Below, one piece after another: positions 23,224 through 31,965 of a DNA stretch of 64,000 bases. The stretch comes from Amborella trichopoda (lineage: Eukaryota > Streptophyta > Magnoliopsida > Amborellales > Amborellaceae): contig NW_006499810.1 in the NCBI RefSeq assembly GCF_000471905.2, forward strand, positions 4,354,722-4,418,721, in the 5' to 3' direction. The number at the start of each line of letters is the position of its first letter. Within the stretch, counting starts at the first letter, position 1. The translations under genes and the position numbers were made by a program. The notes beneath the pieces were generated by a model, which saw only the letters and a list, made by a program, of their open reading frames with translations, was not told the DNA's origin and ran no database searches.

Positions 23224-24482
23224 GAAGTGTGCCCCAAACATGGGTGGATGATAAAAAATAACCCTAATTTCTAGAAATTAAGATTAAATTGATTTAAAAA
23301 AATTAGAAAATAGGGTGTAAAATGACAGATTTACCCCTTCCTAATAAGTTGTGGAATTCTAAAACAGTCACTATGTTGCCCTAGAACTTGCGTGTTCTTG
23401 TATGACTGATCCGGGGCCGTTCTGATGCCCGATTGATCATAAGATGATTGTTTCTCGTAAGGCTCAAGATCTTGAAACTTTGAATCGATAGTGTGTTCGG
23501 TCCTTGATGTTTTCCTGTGTTTTCTTTGTTGAATCACACTGAGCATGCCGCTACGATCACGGGGCGCCAAATGCAGCTCGATTCTTTGCCAAAACAAAGA
23601 TTTTACAAGTTTGAAATTTATGCCAGAATCAAGGATTCTGACAATGGAATTTGCAGCATGTTCGTCGGCTTTGTGTGCAGAATTCGACCATTCATCATGT
23701 ACGAGGTTCGGTTCAGGGATGGCCCGAGACCTTACGTCCGCAATGGAATTAGTCTCGTGTCGATCGGGCTCCCGAGCAGCTTGATTTTGCCACTCGAGTG
23801 AGGCACGATGTTGTTGAATTTCCTGCACTTTCTTCACGGATCACTAACTCTATCTAGCTTTTCTCCGCGCTCGGGTATTGTCACGAGGAGTGCCACATAT
23901 AGATTCACTAGTCTTGACTGGACGAACATGCTCACCAAATTTGAATGCGATTTGATGTGAGACGACCGAGATATGAGGTTCAAAAGTCACTGGTCATGAT
24001 TTTCCCTTTAATGGTGTAGTGTTGTAGGGTGGCTCACGGGAATAGCGTGCGACTCCTCCTGTTTCACTCTTTCACCTATAATTTCTTCCTGGAGGGTTTG
24101 TTTGGGCAGAAACTTGACCCTTGGGGGTTTTCAACTGCGTCGGATCCAATGGTAGTGTTTCACAACAATTTGAGATGCTGAAAATGTAGCTCTAGTTATA
24201 GGGATCTGTTTCAGGGTGCTAGAGACCGATTCTAACATAACTATTTCTTAGTTTGCACTGCCTTAGACATGTCCAAATGTGACGAAACTTGACAGGAGAC
24301 TTTTTAGAAATTTCATGAAGATCCGGTGTAGTTCTGGGGTTGTTCTGAGACTGTCAAAAATTCCACTACTTACTAGGCCTTTATTGAGCCGGGTTCTCAT
24401 GTTGACGAAAAATACCTTCCAAATGGTACATCTTGGAGAGAGAGAGGAGAGAGAAGAAAATGTCTGGTACTCTTTGGTGAAG

Positions 24483-25904
24483 GTAATTTTCTCTCTCCTT
24501 CCCTCATCTCTCTTTCTCTCTCCTCCTCTCATCTCTCTCTTTCTCTCTCCTCTTCTCATTTATTTCTTTCTCTCTCTTTCTCTTTATCTCTCTATTTCTC
24601 TCTCCCCATCTATATCTCTCTTTCCTTTTTCTTCTTTGATCTTCTTTATCCACTTTCATTCTCTCTCTTCTGTCTTTTTTTTCTTTCTTCTTTACTTTCC
24701 TTCTCTCTCTTTGTTCTCTCTTTCCTCTCTTTGTTCATGCATGGTGGAGGCTATCACCTAGCATGATGTATTCCTGTTTCTAGGACCTAAACAGTGAGGC
24801 GAGCCTTAACCCGAGTGATGGGCCAGGTCTTTGTCAAAGTTCATCTTATTCCCCTGTGTCTTCGCCATCTATGTTTTATCTCTCTTCCAATTCTTGTACC
24901 ACGGACGGTGGAAGCTCATCGCCATCCATGATTTCTCTCTCTTATTCCTTTGTGTCGTGGATGGTAGAAGCACATCATCGTCCATATCTTCTCTCTCTTC
25001 TAATTCTTGTGTTGTGGACCGCAGAAGCTCATCGCCGCCGGTGTTTTCTATTTTCTCTTCTCTCCTCTGTCATGGACGGTAGAAGTTCATCGTCGTCCAT
25101 GTCTTCTCTCTCTTCTGATTCCTCTATCATGGACGGCGGAAGTTCATCGCAGGCTATGTTTTCTCTCTTTACTTCTGTATCATGGACGATGGAAGCACAT
25201 CGCTGTCCATGTCTTCTCTTTCTTGTGATTCCTCTGTCATAGACAATGGCCATCTGTCATGGACGACGGAAGTTCATCGCCACCCATGATACCCTCTCTC
25301 TTTTCTTCCCCTTTCTTCTTTCTTCTTCACCCTTTCCTCTTCTTTCTTACTGTTCCTTTCTTCTTCTTTTCCTCTCTCTCTCTTTCCTTTCTTTTTCTCA
25401 CATGCATGACATCGGTAGTACTATGCATGCCTTTCCCTCTCTCTTTTTTTTCTCTCTTTTCTTCTTTCTCTCTCGTTAGATCAAGGGAGGCAAAGTTAAA
25501 CACTACCCTGGTAGTTTCATCATCTAGCAGTACAGTCCCTGTGCCAGTTTTAGTTACCGTGCCCACCTTATTGCCACGATAGGCTAGCCATTGTGCTACG
25601 CCGGTCGATGTTCGTTCTGTCGTCTAGTAGGATTGTAGATGTGCCGGTCTAGCTACCGTGCTTGTCTTGCTATCATGACAGGTCAATCACTTGCCGATCT
25701 AGCTATTGTGTTAGTCCAGCCACCTAATCAAATTCTTATCTTCCCCATTCTTCTTTTCTATCTCATTCTTCTTCTTTCATCTATTCCCTTCCCCTATTTC
25801 TTCTTTTGAATGTGCACGACTATGTGCATCGCCAAAAGACAAGGAGGGGTCACTTGACCCACATGTCTTGTAAATTAACCGTATGTGTGTAATTTCAAAA
25901 ATAG
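24483..25904 (+). other. Degenerate LTR intron, copy VI
   Basis: Donor at 24483 is well kept. The acceptor has decayed to TTTCAAAAATAG ending at 25904 where other copies have TTGCAG. Same position as in copies II, III and V. Confidence 0.35.
24890..25300. repeat. ~60-bp minisatellite in LTR copy VI
   Basis: About seven units with GTCATGGACGGTGGAAG then TTCATCGCCGTCCATG and a TCTCTCTCTTCT spacer. GACGG and CCGTC halves make each unit weakly self-complementary. Non-coding. Confidence 0.8.
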
Positions 25905-26399
25905 GAGATTACAGGGCAAGGGAGGCAATTCCGAACCAGTTTTGTGACTGGGAGGCATTTCGTGATCTAAGACGGCGCCAAGGTGATCTAGCCCGAGTAA
26001 GTCTCAAACTCACCTTAAATTCCTCTATCATCGGTTGGTATACCTTCCCTCGCTCCTGAACGAGGATCTCGAGAGAGCGATTTCAAAGTCTCGGTTCCCC
26101 CCGAAACCTGAGACACGTAACGTCAGATCATATCGATCTAGATGGCGAGATTGAGGCACCTAACCAAACACTACTGGTGTCACCTAGACTGTGTGGGTGA
26201 CACTAGCAATGTCGCTCTGGCACCACCACTAGTGTCGCCTAACTTAGACCCTTCTGGATGGATTCGGGCCTTTTCCAGTGAACATATATGGAAAAAATAT
26301 GGGATCCAAGGACAAAAACCAGAAGAAAAACTGGTTGCAGGGGAAAAAATAAAGTAAAATTGAGTTAAAAAATATACCTGCAAAATCAGGGTGCTACCC

Positions 26400-27168
26400 T
26401 CAATGGATCAGTCACCTCACGCGACTCTGTCGTGAAGACCCCGGTAAATGCCGTCAACACGACCAGAACAATAGTGTAACCTGCTATTTCCTAGAAGGCA
26501 TGAGCTAAAGGAACAAGAGAACTACGAACCGTCTAATGACCACTCGAAAAAAGAACGGATCCCGATAACACAAAACGGAAAATACAGATTTGTTCGATGG
26601 CTCAAGACTGCTCTCGATTCCAGACCAGCAACTCCATATCGACCCACTCACAATGTGAAGAGTAGGCAGCCCTCAACAGCCACACATGCATGATGGAATG
26701 ATCGTCGGTGGTAGTAGAAGGTTTATACGTAATCCCAGCCAAGCTTAAGTCAGAAACCCTGACAATTTCCTCCAAAGGTGGCATTGTCTAGTCCGTTGGA
26801 AGGAAGTAGGTGTTTGTTTGATAGTTGAATCTCTCAGTAAGAGCCTCGAGAAGCGAAAATTTCACATGGCAAGAGGCCATGTTCAAAATACCTATCATCG
26901 AAACTGAAGCCAAAAAGGCCATGAGCTCGGGCCATTGTGGAACGGAAAGAAACCAATCCCTAAACCAGAGTCTGATAACAGGGAAGCCATTGACATGCCA
27001 AGGAACTTCACCTGATCAAAGGCCCTATGAGATGTGGGAGGGCAGACCTTCGGGACAGTGCCTAACCTTAGAAAACAAAGGAAGAACCTCCTCCTCTCCT
27101 CCTTTATCAGCCCTCTCAGGAACCTCCCCTTTGCCCTTGGAAATCGTATTATCCTTTTGAGGAGCCAT
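26400..27168 (-). pseudogene. PMD-like aORF of element D, 5' part
   Basis: ATG at 27168 starts MAPQKDNTISKGKGEVPE. The broken frame continues with VPWHVNG-type text, LLEALTERFNYQTNTYFLPT (about 26820-26760) and PPLEEIVRVSDLSLAGITYK (26781 downward). LxALxERxxxxTxTFxLPxGE followed by xTLExVxxLxGLPxxG is the start of the plant mobile domain (PF10536/MAIN-like proteins), so this is a PMD-type product. It is interrupted by at least three stops and lost before the end of the domain. It differs in sequence from the aORF of C. Function unknown. Confidence 0.55.
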
Positions 27169-27409
27169 GAGAGTTAAGAAGAAGAAGATGAAAAACCAGT
27201 AAGGACAAGGAAGAAGATGAAGATCAGAAGATGGTGAAGATGGAAAGAAGAAGGGAGAGATTGAAAGATGAAAGGAGATTGGGAAGGAGGGGAATTTTGT
27301 GGAAACAAGGAAATCTCGCCCAAAACTCATCCTGCAGGTTTCCACTTGGGCCAACAGAAGGTTTTAGCAACCCCAAGACCTCCTAAAACAATAATTTCAA
27401 AATTTTGAG

Positions 27410-27920
27410 GTCCGTGGTCTAGGTGACACGCCCGGTGTCGCCCAAATTCATACCCAGGCTGGGTGACACCACCAGTGTCGCCCACAAAAATTTTGACAAA
27501 AACCTCTCTACAGCATTTTCCAAATATAAAAAAAAAAAAAAAATTCTATGGGCTACACGCCTAGTGTCGCCCAGCCTGTGAGGGCAACACTACTCGTGTT
27601 GCCCAAATCTTCCATGGTTTTCCCTGCTTAATTCCATGTTCGAAATAATAATAAAAACATTTCTATGAGCGACACACCCAGTGTCGCCTAGCCTATTAGG
27701 GTGACACCACTAGTGTTGCCCAAAATATTTTTTTGCAAAAACCCCCTCTCAATTTCCTAGGCAATCCCTGCAAAAAAAAAAAAAATTGAATGGGCGACAC
27801 ACTTGGTGTCGCCCAGCCAAACAATAAAAATAAATAAAATTTAAGACACAGTTTATATGGGCGACACACCAATGTCGCCCAGCCTGTGACGACGACAGCA
27901 TTAGTGTCACCAAAATCTTC
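27410..27920. repeat. GGGCGACAC palindrome repeats upstream of the D aORF
   Basis: Five to six blocks near 27422, 27468, 27547, 27665, 27792 and 27860. Each has GGGCGACAC(A/G)C followed by (A/G)GTGTCGCCC and mostly a second inverted pair, spaced by A-rich tracts. The same words fill the U3 units at 29130-34080. Confidence 0.75.
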
Positions 27921-28084
27921 CTTGTACAAAAATTCCCCTAGTCATGTCCTAGGACCTTTCATGATCAAAATTGTGTTTTTAATAAAATTTTATTGTTGAC
28001 ATCAACTGTTTTCAAAGGATTTTGAAATGAACTTTTTCAGGTTGCTTTTCATATGCTCGGTGGCATGAGCTTAAACTGTCAACT

Positions 28085-28420
28085 AAAGTCCAATTCAGGA
28101 AAACCGTTAAACTCGTGCGACGTAAAAGAGCCAAGACAGGAAAAATGTCAAACTCGTGTGACATAAAAGAGCGGAGACAGGAAAAATGTCAAACTCCTAC
28201 GACGTAAAAGAGCCAAGGCAGGTAACGTTTAGCCTCGTATGACGTACAAGGTCGGGTGTATTCCGTCTAACCCCATATGATATAAACGGTCGCGTGTATT
28301 CCGTCTAGCCCCGTATGACGTAAAAGGTCGGGTGTATTCTCTCTAGCCCCGTATGACATAAAAGGGTCAGGTGTATTCCATCTAGCCCCGTATGACGTAA
28401 AAGGGTGTGTAGTTCATCGC
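28085..28420. repeat. Two related ~45-50-bp minisatellites
   Basis: 28090-28220: three units with GACAGGAAAAATGTCAAACTC and GTGTGACGTAAAAGAGC. 28220-28415: four units with GTGTATTCCGTCTAGCCCCG and TATGACGTAAAAGG. Both contain TGACGTAAAA, resembling the reverse complement of the TTTAACGTCATGCG words elsewhere. Confidence 0.75.
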
Positions 28421-28734
28421 TGCATGACACTAAACTGCTTAGAGGGCTCTATGGTTGCAAGAGTTAAAACTGTTAATCAACCTTGTTCTTCGAAATATCT
28501 TTCCCTTTTTAAAATTTTCACTATAGGTCTTGTGTTTTAAGAAACTTTAATTTCTTTAATAAAATCGTGACCTGTCCAAGTTTTGGCTTCTATTCAAATA
28601 TCGCTCTTTTCAAAATCTCTAAAACATCTTTTAAAACAAAGGAGCTTGGACACCCGTATATGATGATTACCGTGTTGCTGTGATTACTGTGTTGCTGCCT
28701 CGTCAATCTCTTCGGAATCAGTCAGATAAGTCTC

Positions 28735-28743
28735 TTTTTATAG
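28735..28743 (-). promoter_or_regulatory. Possible TATA box for the D aORF
   Basis: CTATAAAAA on the minus strand, 1.57 kb upstream of the ATG at 27168. Elements A and C have a similarly distant TATA box upstream of their aORFs. Weak on its own. Confidence 0.3.
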
Positions 28744-29114
28744 AAAGCCTTTTCTTATAAAAAGCCTTAGGAAACCTTAAGGAAATCAAAGAAGATGCCA
28801 GGGTTAAAAAAATTAAAACTGCGGAACCCCCTAAGTTAAGTGGCATGGCCAAAAAATTCAACTCGAGTTTCAAGTTTGTGTAACTCATCGACATCTCACA
28901 CCGAAAACCCTTGGAGGAAAATGCCCTAAGTGGGTGAGCTCGGTGAGTGCAATGACTTGGAGGGATTAGTTGGTGTACCCTCTGATCACGTGAAGTCAGA
29001 AAGAAATTTAAAATGTCTACATTATCTTTGACTTTCACCTGGTCTACGAATGACATGAAATACTAAAGTGTCTACTTCTTTGCCACTAACCTGTCCCTAG
29101 AAGGAAAGGGAGTG

Positions 29115-29129
29115 CCAAAGAGGGGCAAC
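29115..29129 (+). promoter_or_regulatory. Polypurine tract of element D
   Basis: CCAAAGAGGGGCAAC immediately before TGTAGACACC. This PPT/LTR junction is characteristic of Tat/Ogre-lineage elements and fixes the LTR start and the plus orientation. Confidence 0.75.
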
Positions 29130-29707
29130 TGTAGACACCCCACGTTAAATCTGGTAAATACTGTGATTTACTGAACCCTTAAGACCACATTATCCTAGTA
29201 AACGCAAATCTATTGCCCACACAGCCGACCATGTAACCCAGAACTATTTTGACTACCTAGAACCTTATAGATACCCTGTTTTAACCCAGAGTCCTACAAA
29301 TGCACTGTTTTACTAAAAATATCATAAAAAACAACATAAAAATTCTTTTTGAAAAAAGTTTCTCAAAGAGCTTCACAAGAGGCTGAGGAACACAACGAAA
29401 ATTAAAAGGTTTAGTTTGGACCAACTTTGGTTTGGGCGTCACCAAGTGTGCTGCCCAGCCTAGACTGGGCAACATGAGTGGTGCCACACAGACTAGGGCG
29501 GCACCATTGGTGTCACCCAGCTCTGTTCAGGCCCAAATCAGAAGTTTATTTCCTGTGTCGATTTCTTGCCATTTTTGTGAAGGTTTTACCATTTTGTTTT
29601 GATGAAATTAAGCGTGTCGCCAAAATCTAGATCCCCAAAAATGGTATTTATGGCTAGAGGATCTATTTGTTATGGAAAGATAACCTTCCCAATAGATCCG
29701 TGGCCTT

Positions 29708-29790
29708 TATAAATCCTTTTTCATGGCCATTCAGAAAGAGAAAAAACTTTGGTGAGCTTATGAAACCCTAATCTGAAAACCCTAACCCTG
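29708..29790 (+). promoter_or_regulatory. TATA box and telo-boxes, unit 1
   Basis: TATAAAT at 29708, then AAACCCTAA at 29763 and AAACCCTAACCCT from about 29777. Telo-boxes near the transcription start are typical of plant promoters for growth-related genes. Confidence 0.5.
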
Positions 29791-30784
29791 AGAAACATTA
29801 ACCTAGACCTAGTTCTAAACCATCCTTAGGGCATAACAATCCCTTTCATCAAGCGAGAATCTGGTCAACCTCAAAATCAAAGAAGAAAAGAGGACACCAG
29901 TTCTGATACAGCTGAGCCCTCAAAGGCTCCGGAGTCCCGGGACATTCGGCCCGGTTTGGTATTGTTCGCTTACCCTTTCCTTCGTCTTCTTCTTCTTACT
30001 GTTTTATTTAAGTTTGATCTGTTTATTGTTTTGACTTCATGTTTTAATGTTTGGATCATGCTGGCTCTGAAACAAATCAGAGAGAGGATCTGCTCGTTTC
30101 TATGAATATTTGGCCTTAGACCTGAATTTGATTTGTCCCACTTTCTCTACCACATTATTTTGACCAGTTTAAGGTGTCAAAATTCGAGAGATCTTTGTCG
30201 GATGACCTGTCCAATTTTCATATACAGATACCCAATTTTAAATATGGTAAATTTTGTGATTTACTGAACATTTAGGAGTACATTACCCTACTAAACCCAA
30301 ACCTATAGCCCACACAGCCTACCCTGTGACCCAGAACCATTTTGCCTAGCTAGTACCCTGCATATACGTTGTTTTGACCCCGAGTCTTGCAAAGGCCCTA
30401 TTTTACCAAAAAACTCATTAAAAATAGTAGAAAAATCCTTTTTAATCCAAAGTTTCGCCGAGAGCTTCACACGAGGCTGAGGAACACACTGGAAGAAGAA
30501 AATTTTAGTTTTGACTAACTTTGTCTTAACCCATCCTAGACTGAGCGAAATGAGTGTTGCCGTGCAGACTAGGGCGACACTACTAGTGTCGCCCTGCCCT
30601 GTTCAAGCCCAAATAAGAAGTTTATTTCGTGTGTTAGATTCTTCCACTTTTTGTGAAGTTTTTACCATATTTGTTTAGGCGACACTAGGCGTGTCGTCCA
30701 AATCTCGATCCCCAAAAATGGTACTTTTGGTTAGAGGATCTGTTGGTTATGGAATGATGCCCTTCTCAACAGATCCTTGGCTTT

Positions 30785-30870
30785 TATAAACCCTTTTTCA
30801 TGGCCATTCAGAAAGAGAAAAAACTTTGGTGAGCTTAGGAAACCCTAAACTGAAAACCCTAACCCTAATC
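30785..30870 (+). promoter_or_regulatory. TATA box and telo-boxes, unit 2
   Basis: TATAAA at 30785-30790 followed by AAACCCTAAAC and AAAACCCTAACCCTAA around 30841-30870. Confidence 0.5.
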
Positions 30871-31882
30871 TTGAGGATCCTTAACCTAGACCAAGGGAAC
30901 CCTAGTTCTAAACCATCCTTAGAGCACAACAATCCATTTCAACTAGAGATTGTTTGGTCAACATCTAAATTAAAGAGCCAAAGAGAATGCTAGTTCTGAT
31001 ACGGGCGAGCCCTCAAAGGCTCGGGAGTCTTGGGCCATCCGGCCTGATTTGGTGTTGTTTTCTTACCGTTTCCTTCTTCTTCTTCTTACGATTTTATTTA
31101 ATTTTTATCTGTTTATTGTTTGAATTCCTGTTTTAATGTTCTAGATCATGCTGGCTCTACCACATATCCAAGAGAGGATCTGCTCTTTTCTGGCCAGATA
31201 TGGCCTTAGACATGAATTTGATTTGTCTCACTTTCTCTACTATAATATTTTTATCAGTTTAATGTGTCAAAATCCGAGAGATCTTCGTCGAAAGATCTGT
31301 CCGATTTTCATCTGTAGACACCCCATTTTAAATCTGGCAAATTCTGTGATTTCTTGAACCCTTAAGGCCACAATATCTTAGTAAACCCAAATCTATTTCC
31401 CACACAGCCTACCCTGTGACTCATAACCATTTTGTCTACCAAGAACCATGCAGATACCTTGATTGACCTAGAGTCCAACAACCACCTTTTTTGCTAAAAA
31501 AATTCTTAAAAATAGTAGGAAAATCCTTTTTTGAGCCAAATGTTCTATCAAAGCACAAGAGACTGAGGAGCACACCGGAAGTGGAAATATTTAGTTTGGA
31601 CCAACTTTGGTTTGAGGGCCACCAGGTGTGTGGCCCAGCTTTGAATGGGCGACATGAGTGGTGCCGCCCATAGTAGGGCGACACCACTGGTGTCGCCCAG
31701 CCCTGTTCAGGCCCAATTCATAAGTTTTTTCGTGTGTCGATTTCTTGCTGTTTTGGTGAAGTTTTTTCCATATTTGTTTGGGCGACACCATTGGTGTCAC
31801 CTAAATATGGATCCGCAAATATGGTATTTTTGGTTGGAGGATCTGTTTGAACAGATGCCCTTCCCAATAGATCCTTCAACTT

Positions 31883-31965
31883 TATAAACCCTTATTTGTG
31901 GCAATTCAAAAGGAGAAATTTTTTTGGTGAGCTTATGAAACCCTAATCTGAAAACCCTATCCCAA
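31883..31965 (+). promoter_or_regulatory. TATA box and telo-boxes, unit 3
   Basis: TATAAA at 31883-31888, AAACCCTAA near 31939 and AAACCCTATCCC near 31953. In units 4 (TTCTAAA, about 33018) and 5 (TTCATAAA, about 34165) the TATA is mutated but the telo-box is kept. Confidence 0.5.

Larger units (their letters stand above)
6179..24421 (-). mobile_element. Element A: large non-autonomous Ty3/gypsy (Tat/Ogre-like) retrotransposon
   Basis: Minus-strand element. From right to left: 5' LTR 21890-24421 (truncated), PBS 21869-21886, leader with an upstream coding remnant, gag (20387-19489), zinc-knuckle region, protease (near 17210), C-terminal segment ending at 15949, then a convergent plus-strand aORF (14774-15606), its leader and promoter, and a 3' LTR whose terminus is at 6179. 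No reverse transcriptase, RNase H or integrase frame is present. The 5' boundary of the 3' LTR was not found because no PPT/TGTAGACACC junction is visible. The right end is cut at 24421, where an oppositely oriented LTR fragment begins. Confidence 0.65.
21890..24421 (-). mobile_element. LTR copy III (5' LTR of A), truncated in U3
   Basis: The terminus CCTAACCA (minus strand) is at 21890-21897. Conserved U5 runs to about 22160, then a short non-repetitive interior (22163-23055), the R leader, a TATA box at 23216-23223, and U3 matching copy I up to CCTTCCAA at 24421. At that point an LTR fragment in the opposite orientation begins. The distal U3 arrays seen in copy II are absent, so the outer part was lost. 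Confidence 0.75.
24422..26166 (+). mobile_element. LTR copy VI, plus-strand R-U5 fragment
   Basis: Starts abruptly in the R leader, has a donor-like AAG|GTAATTTTCTCTCTCC at 24481-24483, a copy-specific minisatellite, then the conserved U5 (GGGAGGCAATTCCGAACC, CCTTAAATTCCTCT, ATCGGTTGGTATACC) and ends exactly with CCTAACCA at 26166. No PBS follows, so 26167 should be flanking DNA or a deletion joint. The CT-rich frames here are low-complexity by-products. Confidence 0.7.
26167..29129 (+). mobile_element. Element D: 3' internal remnant with antisense ORF and polypurine tract
   Basis: Follows an LTR end at 26166 and runs into an LTR start at 29130. It contains a minus-strand PMD-like ORF (27168 to about 26400), CT/GA-rich leader, GGGCGACAC-type repeats, short tandem repeats and a polypurine tract directly before the LTR. 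No gag or protease remains. The ORF lies antisense to the element, as in A, B and C. Confidence 0.6.

Noticed and set aside
24279-25582. Frames up to 160 codons in CT-rich DNA
   Set aside because: Low-complexity by-products of the CT-rich R/U5 and the ~60-bp array of an LTR fragment.
29763-29790. AAACCCTAACCCT as interstitial telomere sequence
   Set aside because: Only one to three degenerate repeats per unit at a fixed place after a TATA box; a telo-box motif explains them better.
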